Shown here: one piece after another, positions 18,258 through 26,937 of the stretch | Layout of the letters: each line of letters opens with the position of its first letter | Position numbering within the stretch: the stretch's first letter is position 1 | Origin: Streptomyces sp. NBC_01445 | GTDB lineage: Bacteria > Actinomycetota > Actinomycetes > Streptomycetales > Streptomycetaceae | Length of the DNA: 64,000 nt | Direction of reading: 5' to 3' | NCBI RefSeq assembly: GCF_035918235.1 | Contig: NZ_CP109485.1 | Coordinates: forward strand, 1,054,001 to 1,118,000 | Made by a program: the position numbers and the translations under genes | The notes under the pieces: model-generated | Databases searched by the model: none | Seen by the model: the letters and a program-made list of their open reading frames with translations, nothing else | Told to the model about the DNA's origin: nothing

Positions 18258-19913
18258 TCAGGCGGAGGCGGTCAGGCCGAGCGGGTCGTGGGCGACGGTG
18301 CCGCCGACGGAGGTGGCCAGGATCCGGATCGCGCCGATGCGGTCCGGCGAGATGCGGGTGGGGTCGGCGTCCAGGACGGTGAAGTCGGCCAGGTGACCGG
18401 GGCGCAGGACGCCCTTGCGGTCGCCGTGGCCCGTGGCGTGCGCGGAGCCGACGGTCCAGGCACGCAGCGCGGCGAGTGCCGTGACGCTCTCGTCCGCGCC
18501 ATAGGGCGCGCCGGTCTCGGTGAGGCGCTCCACCATGGACTGCATCGCGGGCAGCGGGGCGCCGGGAGCGACCGGCCGGTCTGAGCTGCCGGGCACGACA
18601 ATGCCCAGGTCGAGCAGGGAACGCAGCCGGTACGACCACGGGGTGCGCTGCGGCCCGAGCGCTGCCGCCATGGCGTCTCCGAAGGCGTACAGGAAGTTGT
18701 GCTGCGGCACGGGCACGGCGCGCAGCTCGGCGAAGCGGGCGAGCTGGTCGGGGCGTACGACTCCGGCGTGCTCGATCCGGTGGCGCACCTCGGGGCGTGG
18801 GTGGGCCCGTTGGGCGCGGGCGAAGGTGTCGAGTGCGAGGTCGACGGCCCGGTCGCCGATGGCGTGGGCAGCGACGGTCCAGCCGGCCCGGTGCGCGGCC
18901 ACCACGGTGTCGGCCATCGCCTCGGGGTCGCCCTGGAAGTATCCGGTGGCGGACGTGTCGTGGGGGCAGCCGCAGAACGGTTCGGTGACGGCGGCGGTGC
19001 GGCCGAGCAGCGAGCCGTCGAGGAAGATCTTTACGGGGCCCAGCGAGAGCCGGTCGTCGCCGAAGCCCGTGCGCATGCCGAGGTCGAGGCCGAGGGTGAT
19101 GGCGTCGTCGGCGTGAGCGGTGAGCGGGTGCAACACGTCGGAGGCAGCCATCACCTGGGCCCGGGCGTGCAACTGGCCGCTTTCACGGGCGAGTTGATAG
19201 GCGGCGAGCTCCACCGGGCTGTGCCCGATCCAGCCGCCGCCGATGCCCGCTTCGGTGAAGCTGGTGATGCCCTCGGCGAGGTAGTGCCGGGTGGCGGCGC
19301 CGATGGCGTCGGCGAGGGCGGCCACGGGGTACGGCAGCACCTGGCGTTGCACGAGCTGCTGCGCGGTCTCTTCGAGAAGTCCGTTGGGCCGCCCGTCCGC
19401 GTTTCGGGCGACGACGCCGCCGGTGGGGTCGGCGAACCCGTCGGCCAGCGCTCCGGCCTTCTCCAGGACAGGCGAGTTGACGATGCAGGCGTGTCCGGAG
19501 GTGTGCTTGAGCCACACCGGGCGGCCGCCCGCGGCGCGGTCGAGTGCGTCGCGGTGCGGCTGGACGCCGCCGAGCTTGTGGTGGTCGAGCCCGGCGCCGA
19601 TCACCCACGCGTCCCGCGGCCGGCCTTCCGCGTGGGCGGCGACGGCGGCGTACACCTCGTCCACCGACCGGGCCTTGGACAGGTCGAGCTGGGCGAGGGT
19701 GAGGCCGAACCACGCGGTGTGGCAGTGGGCGTCGTTGAAGCCGGGGACGAGGGTGGCGCCGCCCGCGTCCAGGACGCGGCGCGCGGGCAGGTCCTCGACG
19801 TCGTCGTCGAGTCCCGCGATCCTGCCGTGCAGGACTCCCAGGGTGCGGGCGGTGGGCCGGTCGTCGTCGAGGGTGAGGATACGCGCGTTGCGCACCAGCA
19901 GATCGAGGAGCAT
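18258..19913 (-). CDS. YtcJ-like metal-dependent amidohydrolase
   Basis: 551 residues. The amidohydrolase N-terminal metal motif is GFNDAHCHT and a later barrel His lies in AAHAIGDRAVDLALD. RHRIEHAGV and the catalytic Asp in VPGSSDRPVAPG complete the active site. The YtcJ group includes N-substituted formamide deformylases and other exo-acting amide hydrolases. The start ATG 19913 is 16 bases after the ureC-like stop, inside the operon. It probably hydrolyses an amide, ureide or related C-N bond in the imported compound. A second gene of identical predicted length (551 residues) is at 41596. Confidence 0.9.
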   Translation of the reverse strand: MLLDLLVRNARILTLDDDRPTARTLGVLHGRIAGLDDDVEDLPARRVLDAGGATLVPGFNDAHCHTAWFGLTLAQLDLSKARSVDEVYAAVAAHAEGRPRDAWVIGAGLDHHKLGGVQPHRDALDRAAGGRPVWLKHTSGHACIVNSPVLEKAGALADGFADPTGGVVARNADGRPNGLLEETAQQLVQRQVLPYPVAALADAIGAATRHYLAEGITSFTEAGIGGGWIGHSPVELAAYQLARESGQLHARAQVMAASDVLHPLTAHADDAITLGLDLGMRTGFGDDRLSLGPVKIFLDGSLLGRTAAVTEPFCGCPHDTSATGYFQGDPEAMADTVVAAHRAGWTVAAHAIGDRAVDLALDTFARAQRAHPRPEVRHRIEHAGVVRPDQLARFAELRAVPVPQHNFLYAFGDAMAAALGPQRTPWSYRLRSLLDLGIVVPGSSDRPVAPGAPLPAMQSMVERLTETGAPYGADESVTALAALRAWTVGSAHATGHGDRKGVLRPGHLADFTVLDADPTRISPDRIGAIRILATSVGGTVAHDPLGLTASA

Positions 19914-19929
19914 GGGGTGGGTCCGTCCC

Positions 19930-21615
19930 TCAGGCGAAGTGGTGCAGTTGGGCGAGGGGCAATTCGGTGACGGCGTCGGTTCCGGTGGGGACGTCGTCGA
20001 CCAGGACGGGAGCGGGCTCGCGCGGCACGTGGACGCGTGGTGTGGCGGTGTTGTGCAGCATGTCGGCCCGGGTCAGGCCGCGTGCGCCGACGATCGGCGC
20101 GTACTGCAGACCCTGCGGGAGCGCGGCGCGGGCGGCCCGGTCCTCCAGGGCGGCCTGCGCGACGAAGATCCGGGACAGGCGTGCGGGGGCGTCGCCGAGT
20201 GCCCCGAAGTAGGGGCGGTAGGTGCGGGGCTGGGTCAGGCGGGTGGAGCCGGAGCCCGATCCGGTGTTGCCCCAGGCCACGAAGCCGCCCTTGACGACGA
20301 GTTCGGGCTTGGTACCGAACCAGGCGGGGTGCCACAGGACGAGGTCGGCCATGCGGCCCGGCTGGAGGGAGCCGACCTCGTGGGCCAGGCCGTGAGCGAT
20401 CGCCGGGTTGAGGGTGATCTTCGCCAGATAGCGCAACGCCCGTGCGTTGGCGGCGTGTTCCACTCCCCCGGCGCCGTTCGCGAGGGCCTGCACATGGGCG
20501 AGCTGCCAGGTCCTGCGCACGGTCTCGGCCATCCGGCCCATGCCCATGGAGTCGGAGTTGACGATGCTGATCGCACCCAGGTCGTGCAGGGCGTTCTCGG
20601 CGGCGATGGCGTGGCCTCGGATGCGGCCCTTGGAGATCTCGATGTCGCTGGGCGAGTGGTGGTTCTGCCGGTGGACCGTCATGGTCATCGGGAACAGCTC
20701 GCCGACGGTGTTGGCGGTGTACGGAACCGTCGGGGTGGTCGACGAGGGAAGCACGTTGGGCTCGGAGAGAATCTCCAGGAGGTCGGGGTGACCGCCGCCG
20801 CCCTCGACGTGGTAGGCGTGCACGGTGCGGCCGCGGGTGGCGCCGATGGTGTCGCGCAGATAGCCGGACTCGTTCATGGAGTCGGTGTGCATGGCGACGG
20901 GCAGGTCCGCCTGTTCCGCGGTGCCCAGGCACGTCTCGATGATGCGCGGGGTGGCCCCGAAGTCCTCATGGATCTTGAAGCCGCCGGCGCCCGCGAGAAC
21001 GGACTCGTCGAGCAGGGCGCGCGAGGTGGAGGAACCGCGGGCGAGGAAGGCGATGTTGAGCGGGGTGCCGCGCCAGGACGCCATCAGGGTGTGCAGGTTG
21101 TGCGCCGGGTTGCAGCCGATCTCCCAGACGCCGCCGAGACCCATGCCGACGAGCGTGGTGACTCCCGCGGACAGCGCGGCGGGTGCCACCTCGGGCGAGG
21201 AGAGGTGGACGTGGCTGTCCACGATGCCCGGGGTGGCGATCAGGCCCTCGCCCGGGATGACCGAGGTGTGGGAGTCGATGGCGAAGTCGACGTCCATGAC
21301 ATCCGGGTTGCCGACGCCGCCGACGGCGACGATCCGGCCGTCCTTGATGCCGATGTCGGTCTTGCGGACGCCCAGCACCGGGTCCATCAGGACCACTCCC
21401 GCGACCACCATGTCGAGCGCGGAGTCCCGCTCGGAGCGCGGCGATGCGAGCAGTCCGTCGCGCACCGTCTTGCCGCAGCCGCCGAGCAGTTCGTCGCCCG
21501 GCGTGCCGTCGTCCTGCTCCACCTCGACCCACAAGCACGTGTCGCCGAGCCGGATCCGGTCGCCGGTCGTGGGCCCGTAGAGGGCGTTGTACGTGCGGCG
21601 GTCGACCTGTGTCAT
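19930..21615 (-). CDS. ureC: Divergent urease alpha-subunit-like metallohydrolase
   Basis: 561 residues, normal UreC length. Using Klebsiella UreC numbering by eye, it keeps the metal ligands His134/His136 (DSHVH), carbamylated Lys217 and His219 (GFKIHEDFG), His246 (AMHTDSMNESG), His272 (AYHVEG) and Asp360 (NSDSMGMG), plus Arg336. In the mobile flap, Cys319-His320-His321 of urease reads Val-His-Arg (TVHRQNHH): the catalytic His stays, the flap Cys and neighbouring His do not. Ala363 is Gly, and the Gly-rich loop after His272 is about two residues shorter. ATG 21615 overlaps the ureAB stop (ATGA). No ureD/E/F/G is in the window. It could be a true nickel urease paralogue or a hydrolase for a substituted urea. 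Confidence 0.88.
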   Translation of the reverse strand: MTQVDRRTYNALYGPTTGDRIRLGDTCLWVEVEQDDGTPGDELLGGCGKTVRDGLLASPRSERDSALDMVVAGVVLMDPVLGVRKTDIGIKDGRIVAVGGVGNPDVMDVDFAIDSHTSVIPGEGLIATPGIVDSHVHLSSPEVAPAALSAGVTTLVGMGLGGVWEIGCNPAHNLHTLMASWRGTPLNIAFLARGSSTSRALLDESVLAGAGGFKIHEDFGATPRIIETCLGTAEQADLPVAMHTDSMNESGYLRDTIGATRGRTVHAYHVEGGGGHPDLLEILSEPNVLPSSTTPTVPYTANTVGELFPMTMTVHRQNHHSPSDIEISKGRIRGHAIAAENALHDLGAISIVNSDSMGMGRMAETVRRTWQLAHVQALANGAGGVEHAANARALRYLAKITLNPAIAHGLAHEVGSLQPGRMADLVLWHPAWFGTKPELVVKGGFVAWGNTGSGSGSTRLTQPRTYRPYFGALGDAPARLSRIFVAQAALEDRAARAALPQGLQYAPIVGARGLTRADMLHNTATPRVHVPREPAPVLVDDVPTGTDAVTELPLAQLHHFA

Positions 21616-22205
21616 GACGCCTCCTCATGGCGTGCCGTCACCACGTCGACTTCGCGTACGGCGCCGGGTTCGAAGGACAGGGCGGTGCCCGCCGGGATGT
21701 CGAGCCGCATGCCCGCGGCGGCCTCGCGGTCGAGCTCCAGGGCCGCGTTCGCTTCGGCGAGCGGGTAGTGCGAGGACAGGTAGACGGTGCGGTCGCCGTT
21801 GTTTCGGATGGTCAGCCGCGAGCGGAGCCTGCCGGTGTTGATCAGGACCGGGTCGGGTGCGGTGCGGACGGCTCCCGGCCCGGGTTCGCCGCTCCCGCCC
21901 GTGGTGGGGATCGGGTGGTCGATCGCCACCAAGGACGTACCGCTGGGGAACAGGGCCTCGACCTGGATCGTGGTGACCATCTGCGGCACCCCGTCCATGA
22001 CGTCGTCCTCGGTGAGGACCTTGCGGCCCGCCGCGATCACGTCGTCGAGGCTCAGGCCGTCCCAGGCGGCTTCGAGAACCTCGTCGCAGATCAGGGCGAT
22101 CGCCTCCGGCGCGTTCAGCCGGCGCCCGCGCGCCCTGCGGCGGCGCGCCAGTTCCGCGACGGTGAACAGCTGGATCCGCTCCAGCTCGCGAGGGGTCAAA
22201 TGCAC
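21612..22205 (-). CDS. ureAB: Fused urease gamma/beta subunits (UreA-UreB)
   Basis: 197 residues. Residues 1-100 are UreA: HLTPRELERIQLFTVAELARRRRARG, LNAPEAIALICDEVLEAAWDG and GVPQMVTTIQVEALFPSGT. After a Gly/Pro-rich linker, residues from about 120 are UreB: TIRNNGDRTVYLSSHYPLAEANAAL and RLDIPAGTALSFEPG, matching the beta subunit though its usual HFHF-type stretch reads SHYP. GTG 22205 puts HLTPREL at the N-terminus as in other UreA proteins, with GGAGGG 10 bases upstream; ATG 22223 has no SD. It forms the structural scaffold for the alpha subunit encoded next, with which it overlaps by 4 bases. First gene of the operon, divergent from the PucR-type regulator. Confidence 0.9.
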   Translation of the reverse strand: MHLTPRELERIQLFTVAELARRRRARGRRLNAPEAIALICDEVLEAAWDGLSLDDVIAAGRKVLTEDDVMDGVPQMVTTIQVEALFPSGTSLVAIDHPIPTTGGSGEPGPGAVRTAPDPVLINTGRLRSRLTIRNNGDRTVYLSSHYPLAEANAALELDREAAAGMRLDIPAGTALSFEPGAVREVDVVTARHEEAS

Positions 22206-22328
22206 AGCTACCCGGCCCTCCATGCAGTGGAATTCCGGCCACGGCCTGCCGGACACTCCAAGAATTCACGGGGTCTGGCGCGAAGCCAACGTTGATATGG
22301 CGCCGATGGGGCGGCCAGGATTGTGCAC

Positions 22329-23528
22329 ATGAACAGTGAGCCCGTCCTCTTCCCGCCCCCGGATCCCCGGGTCACCGAGCTAGCCCGGGGCTGCCTCGAG
22401 GACATCGACAGCCTCGTCGGCCTCTGGGTGGAGTGCGTACGACCCGTCCGTGCCTCCTACGCGGACCGCGTCTCGGAGGAGGACTTCCGCGCCACGGCCT
22501 GGCAGGCGTTCGAGTACCTGCTGCGCAAGGTCGCCTGCCTGCCCCTGCCCGAGCGCATCGCCACGGTCTCCGAAGAGATCGGGGAGAGGCGCGCCCGGCA
22601 GGGTGTCCCCCTGGACTCCCTGCTCGCGGCGGCCCGCCTCGACTTCCGCGTGGTCTGGGCGGCTCTGGTCGACAAGGCTGGCGAGAAGGACAAGGCCGAG
22701 CTGGTGACGTCCGCGTACCACGTGTGGGAAGCCGTGGAGAAGCATGTCACCGGGATCATGACCGCGTATCAGCGCACCATCCTGGACATGGGGCGCCGCG
22801 CGGCGGACGAGCGGCGCATGTGGTTCGCCCGGCTCCTGGACAGCGAGGGCCGCAATCCGACGGTGGTACGGGACGCGGCGCTCGCTCTCGGCTTCCAGCC
22901 CGACGACCGCTTCCTGTGCGCGGTGGCGCCGCCGCAGCACGGGGCAGGGCTGCGCAGGGCCGCGACGGCGCTGCGCACCGCGGAGACACCCGTTCAGCTG
23001 CAGGAGGTCGCGTCGGATCTGGTCCTCGCCGTGCAGCTGGGGCGGCGCACCACGGCGGAGACCGTGCTCGCGCTGCTTCAGGAGACGCCGTGCGGGGTCG
23101 CTTCCGCCCCGGCGGGCCTTGCCGCGGTGCCGCGTGCGGTGGTGCTCGCGACGGCCACGGCGCGCGTGCTGCCGGTGGACGCCGCGGGTCCACGGCGGCT
23201 CGAGGACAGCTGGCTCGATGTCCTGGTGCAGCGCGCGGAAGGCTTCGGGCGGGATCTCGCCGACGACGTCCTCAGCGGGCTCGACGCGGAAGCGGTGCCC
23301 GTCGGCGAGACGAAACGCCTCCTCGATACCGTACGGTCGCACCTGGCCGGGACCGGGTCCGTCGCGGACACCGCGGCCGCCCTGTACTGCCATCGCAACA
23401 CGATCCAGCAGCGGATCAACCGGTTCGCCGAGCTGACCGGCCGCGATGTGCGGCGCCCCGAGGACGCCGCTCTGGTGGCCCTCGCCCTGCGCGCCCGTGA
23501 CCAGCACGAGAAGGACCACCGGCCATGA
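22329..23528 (+). CDS. PucR/CdaR-type transcriptional regulator
   Basis: 399 residues. The C-terminal PucR-type helix-turn-helix reads [22 protein letters not shown] with [21 protein letters not shown], the usual end of this family. The N-terminal roughly 180 residues are helical (RsbT co-antagonist-like or sensory). PucR relatives control purine, ureide, sugar-acid or glycerate use. ATG 22329 has AGGA 8 bases upstream. It is divergent from ureAB across 123 bp, so it most likely controls the urease-like operon. Its stop overlaps the start of the Lrp-type gene (ATGA). Two GAATTC sites at 22230 and 22262 lie in the gap, but I cannot show that they are operators. Confidence 0.87.
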   Translation: MNSEPVLFPPPDPRVTELARGCLEDIDSLVGLWVECVRPVRASYADRVSEEDFRATAWQAFEYLLRKVACLPLPERIATVSEEIGERRARQGVPLDSLLAAARLDFRVVWAALVDKAGEKDKAELVTSAYHVWEAVEKHVTGIMTAYQRTILDMGRRAADERRMWFARLLDSEGRNPTVVRDAALALGFQPDDRFLCAVAPPQHGAGLRRAATALRTAETPVQLQEVASDLVLAVQLGRRTTAETVLALLQETPCGVASAPAGLAAVPRAVVLATATARVLPVDAAGPRRLEDSWLDVLVQRAEGFGRDLADDVLSGLDAEAVPVGETKRLLDTVRSHLAGTGSVADTAAALYCHRNTIQQRINRFAELTGRDVRRPEDAALVALALRARDQHEKDHRP

Positions 23529-24028
23529 ACAGCAAGCACGTCGCGTTCGACGACCTCGACCGCAAGATCGTCGCCGCCCTGATCGCCAACGCCAGGACGA
23601 GTTTCGCGGAGATCGGCGCGGCCATCGGTCTGTCCGCCACCGCGGTCAAGCGGCGCGCCGACCGGCTGCGGGAGAACGACGTCATCACCGGCTACACCGC
23701 CACGGTCCGGCCGGCCGCGCTCGGCTGGAGCACCGAGGCGTTCGTCGAGGTGTACTGCGACGGCGCGGCGCCGCCTCGTCGGCTCGCCGAAGTCGTGCGC
23801 AACCACCCGGAGATCACCTCCGCAATGACCGTGACGGGCGGCGCCGACGCATTGCTGCACGTCAGGGCCACGGACGTCGGCCATTTCGAAGAGGTGCTCG
23901 AACGCATCAGGGCCGAGCCGTTCATCCGCAAGACGATCAGCTACATGGTCCTTTCCCATCTGCTGCCGGACAGCGCGGAGGCCGGCGCCCGCGAGCCCGC
24001 CCCGGACGACGCAGCAAACCAGCGCTGA
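23525..24028 (+). CDS. Lrp/AsnC-family regulator
   Basis: 167 residues. The N-terminal AsnC helix-turn-helix reads [41 protein letters not shown], followed by a RAM/ACT-like ligand-binding domain with [15 protein letters not shown]. These proteins sense amino acids as octamers. It is translationally coupled to the PucR-type gene by a 4-base overlap. The next genes, a dimethylarginase-like hydrolase and ornithine aminotransferase, start 127 bases downstream behind a 15-bp Lrp-like palindrome, so an arginine- or ornithine-responsive activator or repressor is the natural reading. Confidence 0.9.
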   Translation: MNSKHVAFDDLDRKIVAALIANARTSFAEIGAAIGLSATAVKRRADRLRENDVITGYTATVRPAALGWSTEAFVEVYCDGAAPPRRLAEVVRNHPEITSAMTVTGGADALLHVRATDVGHFEEVLERIRAEPFIRKTISYMVLSHLLPDSAEAGAREPAPDDAANQR

Positions 24029-24040
24029 CTTCCCCATCTG

Positions 24041-24055
24041 CGCAGCATTACTGCG
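24041..24055. promoter_or_regulatory. Lrp/AsnC-type 15-bp palindrome before the arginase-like operon
   Basis: CGCAGcattaCTGCG is a perfect 5-5-5 palindrome with an AT-rich centre, the shape of Lrp-family boxes. It lies 114 bases before the hydrolase start and 13 bases after the Lrp gene. The regulator pairing is inferred from position. Confidence 0.5.
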
Positions 24056-24154
24056 GGCACACGCATCCAAATACTCTTGTCGAGCGCGACTGCCGCTTCC
24101 TACCGTGGAGACACCCTCTGATCGTTGTCCCGCCGGAAGCGGAGGTACCCGTCT

Positions 24155-24982
24155 GTGCCCAGGCGCTATCTGGTGTGCGAGCCTCGATACTTCGACGTTC
24201 AGTACGCCATCAACCCGTGGATGCGTGACGACGTGCGGGTCGACACCGCGCTCGCCATCGCGCAATGGCAGAACCTCATCGAGACCTACCGCGCGCACGG
24301 ACACACCGTGGAGACCGTGCCGCCCGTCCCGGGCCTGCCCGACATGGTGTTCGCCGCGAACTCGGCGCTCGTCGTGGCCGGCCGTGTCCTCGGCTCCCAC
24401 TTCCATGCGGAGCAACGCCGCCCCGAGTCCGCGGAGTACGAGACGTGGTTCAAGGCGGCGGGCTACGACGTCCACCGCCCGGAGTCGGTCTGCGAGGGCG
24501 AGGGCGACCTCGTACCGGCGGGCCGCTACGTTCTCGCGGGCAGCGGATTCCGTACGACGCGTGCCGCGCACGACGAGGCGCAGGAGTTCTTCGGCGTACC
24601 GGTCATCGGACTCCGCCTGGTCGATCCGTACTTTTACCACCTGGACACCGCGCTGTTCGCCCTCGATCACCCCGACGATCCAGTTGATCCAGATGATCCG
24701 GACGGCGGCACCATCGCGTACTACCCGGAGGCGTTCTCGGCCGGGAGCCGCGAGGTGCTCGCGCGGCTCTTCCCGAGCGCCGTGCTCGCCACCCGCGACG
24801 ACGCGATGGCCTTCGGCCTCAATTCCGTCTCCGACGGCCGTCATGTCTTCGTCGCCCCGCAGGCCACCGGGCTCATCGCACAGCTCACCCACCGCGGATA
24901 CGTCCCCGTCCCCGTCGACCTCTCCGAGTTCCACAAGGCCGGCGGAGGCATCAAGTGCTGCACCCAGGAGATCCGTTCATGA
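24155..24982 (+). CDS. Dimethylargininase/arginine deiminase-superfamily hydrolase
   Basis: 275 residues. The fold and motifs fit the DDAH (guanidino-group-modifying) family: the Asp in PDMVFAANSAL, EGEGDLVPAG, the catalytic His in YFYHLDTALFAL and the catalytic Cys near the C-terminus in GGGIKCCTQEIR. DDAH turns methylarginine into citrulline plus methylamine; relatives deiminate arginine or ornithine-like compounds. GTG 24155 has GGAGG 9 bases upstream. The stop overlaps the rocD start (ATGA). An acidic Asp/Pro-rich insert (about residue 170) comes from a short gatcc-type repeat. Pairing with ornithine aminotransferase is common in actinobacteria and suggests arginine catabolism. Exact substrate uncertain. 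Confidence 0.87.
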   Translation: MPRRYLVCEPRYFDVQYAINPWMRDDVRVDTALAIAQWQNLIETYRAHGHTVETVPPVPGLPDMVFAANSALVVAGRVLGSHFHAEQRRPESAEYETWFKAAGYDVHRPESVCEGEGDLVPAGRYVLAGSGFRTTRAAHDEAQEFFGVPVIGLRLVDPYFYHLDTALFALDHPDDPVDPDDPDGGTIAYYPEAFSAGSREVLARLFPSAVLATRDDAMAFGLNSVSDGRHVFVAPQATGLIAQLTHRGYVPVPVDLSEFHKAGGGIKCCTQEIRS

Positions 24983-26202
24983 CCGTCGCCCCCGTCCAGG
25001 CCCCGCGTTCCTCTGCCGAGCTCATCAGCGCCGAGACGCCGGTGCTCGCGCACAACTACCACCCCCTGCCCGTCGTCGTCGCGCGCGCCGAGGGCACCTG
25101 GGTCGAGGACGTCGAGGGCCGCCGCTACCTCGACCTCCTCGCGGGTTACTCGGCCCTCAACTTCGGCCACCGCCACCCCGCCCTGATCGAGGCCGCCCAC
25201 CGTCAGCTCGACCAGCTCACGCTGACATCGCGCGCCTTCCACAACGACCGTCTGGCCGGCTTCGCCGAGGGCCTCGCGGAGCTGACCGGGCTCGACATGG
25301 TGCTGCCGATGAACACGGGCGCCGAGGCCGTGGAGAGCGCCGTCAAGGTCGCCCGCAAGTGGGCGTACGAGGTCAAGGGCGTCCCCGCGGACCGGGCGAC
25401 GATCGTCGTGGCGGACGGCAACTTCCACGGCCGGACGACCACGATCGTCAGCTTCTCCACGGACGAGTCGGCCCGCGCCGGGTTCGGGCCGTTCACCCCG
25501 GGCTTCCGCGTGGTCCCCTACAACGACCTGGCCGCGCTGGAGGCGGCGGTCGACGAGACGACGGCGGCCGTCCTGCTCGAACCCATCCAGGGCGAGGCCG
25601 GGGTGGTCATCCCGGACGACGGCTATCTCACCGGGGTACGCGATCTGACGCGGCGGGCCGGCTGCCTGTTCATCGCCGACGAGATCCAGTCGGGGCTCGG
25701 CCGCACGGGCCGCACGCTCGCCGTCGACCACGAGGCCGTACGCCCCGACATGCTGCTCCTCGGCAAGGCGCTCGGCGGCGGCATCGTGCCGGTGTCGGCG
25801 GTCGTCGCGGGGCGGGACGTCCTGGGGGTGCTGCGGCCGGGCGAGCACGGTTCCACGTTCGGCGGGAACCCGCTGTCCGCGGCGGTCGGCTCCGCCGTCG
25901 TCGACCTGCTCGCCACCGGAGAGTTCCAGCGCCGGGCGGCAGATCTGGGCGAGGTGCTGCGCGCCGGGCTCGAAGCCCTGACCGGTAAGGGAGTCAAGGC
26001 CTTCCGGGCCCGCGGTCTATGGGCGGGCGTCGACATCGACCCGGCCATCGGCACGGGCCGCCGGATCAGCGAACTCCTTCTGGACGAGGGCGTACTGGTC
26101 AAGGACACCCACGGTTCGACGATCCGCCTGGCCCCGCCCCTGACCATCACCCGCGAAGAACTGGAATCGGCGCTCGCCGCGCTGGGGAGGGTGCTGGGCT
26201 AG
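24979..26202 (+). CDS. rocD: Ornithine aminotransferase
   Basis: 407 residues, a class III PLP-dependent aminotransferase of the ornithine-oxo-acid group. It has LDLLAGYSALNFGHRHP, MNTGAEAVESAVKVARKW, FHGRTTTIVSFSTD, LEPIQGEAGV, DEIQSGLGRTG and the PLP Lys in LLLGKALGGG. It transfers the delta-amino group of ornithine to 2-oxoglutarate, giving glutamate semialdehyde. Start ATG 24979 is coupled to the hydrolase by a 4-base overlap, and a strong hairpin follows the stop. Together with the aminobutyraldehyde-type dehydrogenase at 13743 it places amino-aldehyde chemistry on both sides of the island. Confidence 0.93.
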   Translation: MTVAPVQAPRSSAELISAETPVLAHNYHPLPVVVARAEGTWVEDVEGRRYLDLLAGYSALNFGHRHPALIEAAHRQLDQLTLTSRAFHNDRLAGFAEGLAELTGLDMVLPMNTGAEAVESAVKVARKWAYEVKGVPADRATIVVADGNFHGRTTTIVSFSTDESARAGFGPFTPGFRVVPYNDLAALEAAVDETTAAVLLEPIQGEAGVVIPDDGYLTGVRDLTRRAGCLFIADEIQSGLGRTGRTLAVDHEAVRPDMLLLGKALGGGIVPVSAVVAGRDVLGVLRPGEHGSTFGGNPLSAAVGSAVVDLLATGEFQRRAADLGEVLRAGLEALTGKGVKAFRARGLWAGVDIDPAIGTGRRISELLLDEGVLVKDTHGSTIRLAPPLTITREELESALAALGRVLG

Positions 26203-26230
26203 CCCCTGGACCCGGGCGCGATCGGCAGAC

Positions 26231-26262
26231 CGGCCCGGCCACCGTCAGCAGTGGCCGGGCCG
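26231..26262 (+). terminator. Hairpin terminator of the hydrolase-rocD operon
   Basis: A perfect 12-bp stem (CGGCCCGGCCAC and complement) with an 8-base loop, 28 bases after the rocD stop. Confidence 0.8.
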
Positions 26263-26278
26263 TGACCTCGGGCTCAGC

Positions 26279-26518
26279 GTGGAAAGGACCGCTCTCCCCG
26301 ATCGAAATCGATGTGTCGTCATGGCCGACAGGCGGATGAGCCCGCGCGCCGTCGTCGAACTCGCCGCAGGGCACGCTTCGTTGGCCTCGCGGCCGGGCCC
26401 GGTCGCCGACCTGATTCGAAAAGGCGGCGAACGAGCTCTCCCGCCGGCGGTCGGGCCGGCGCCCCGCAGCGGACCGACAGCGGCTCAGGCGGTCGTCGAC
26501 AAGCCGCCCGACGCTTGA
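26279..26518 (+). pseudogene. C-terminal remnant of an alpha/beta hydrolase
   Basis: The frame encodes MADRRMSPRAVVELAAGH followed by ASLASRPGPVADLI. This looks like the final strand-turn-helix of alpha/beta hydrolases, where the catalytic His sits in a GH(A/V)-type motif near the end, here in AAGHASLASRP. Nothing upstream in frame encodes the nucleophile elbow or the rest of the fold. I read it as a truncated leftover between rocD and the VOC gene. It could instead be a non-coding frame with chance resemblance. Confidence 0.4.
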
Positions 26519-26530
26519 TTGGCTTGCGCC

Positions 26531-26935
26531 ATGCGCATCGACCGACTCGACCACCTCGTCCTCACCGTGCACGACCTCGACGCCACGGTCGCCTTCTACA
26601 CGAAGGTCCTGGGCATGGGGGCGATCACGTTCCGGGGCGGCCGCCGTGCCCTGACCTTCGGCCGCAGCAAGATCAACCTCCATGAGGCGGGCCACGAGTT
26701 CGAACCGAAGGCGGCCCGCCCCACGCCCGGCAGCGCGGACCTGTGCCTGATCGTCGACGAGCCCGTCGAGCGGATCATCGCCGAACTGGCAGGCCACGGC
26801 GTCCCGTTGGAGGAGGGGCCGGTGGAACGCACGGGCGCCACCGGCCTCATCGTCAGCGTGTACGTGCGGGATCCGGACGACAACCTGATCGAGCTCAGCA
26901 ATTACGTGGACACGGCGGACCCGCACACATCCTGA
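26531..26935 (+). CDS. VOC-family (glyoxalase/bleomycin-resistance fold) protein
   Basis: 134 residues, one VOC module of two beta-alpha-beta-beta-beta units. It has LDHLVLTVHDLDATVAFYTKVLGM at the N-terminus, INLHEAGHEF in the middle and DPDDNLIELSNY at the end; the His and Glu are the usual metal ligands. Similar single-domain proteins are annotated as virulence-like VOC enzymes in Gram-positive bacteria. ATG 26531 has no clear SD, and the preceding DNA is the hydrolase remnant, so an original upstream partner may be lost. Enzymatic activity cannot be assigned. Confidence 0.88.
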   Translation: MRIDRLDHLVLTVHDLDATVAFYTKVLGMGAITFRGGRRALTFGRSKINLHEAGHEFEPKAARPTPGSADLCLIVDEPVERIIAELAGHGVPLEEGPVERTGATGLIVSVYVRDPDDNLIELSNYVDTADPHTS

Positions 26936-26937
26936 CC

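Noticed and set aside
22230..22267. Two GAATTC sites in the ureAB/PucR gap as operators
   Set aside because: The arms do not extend as a good palindrome (extra base in one arm); the 6-base word alone is not evidence.
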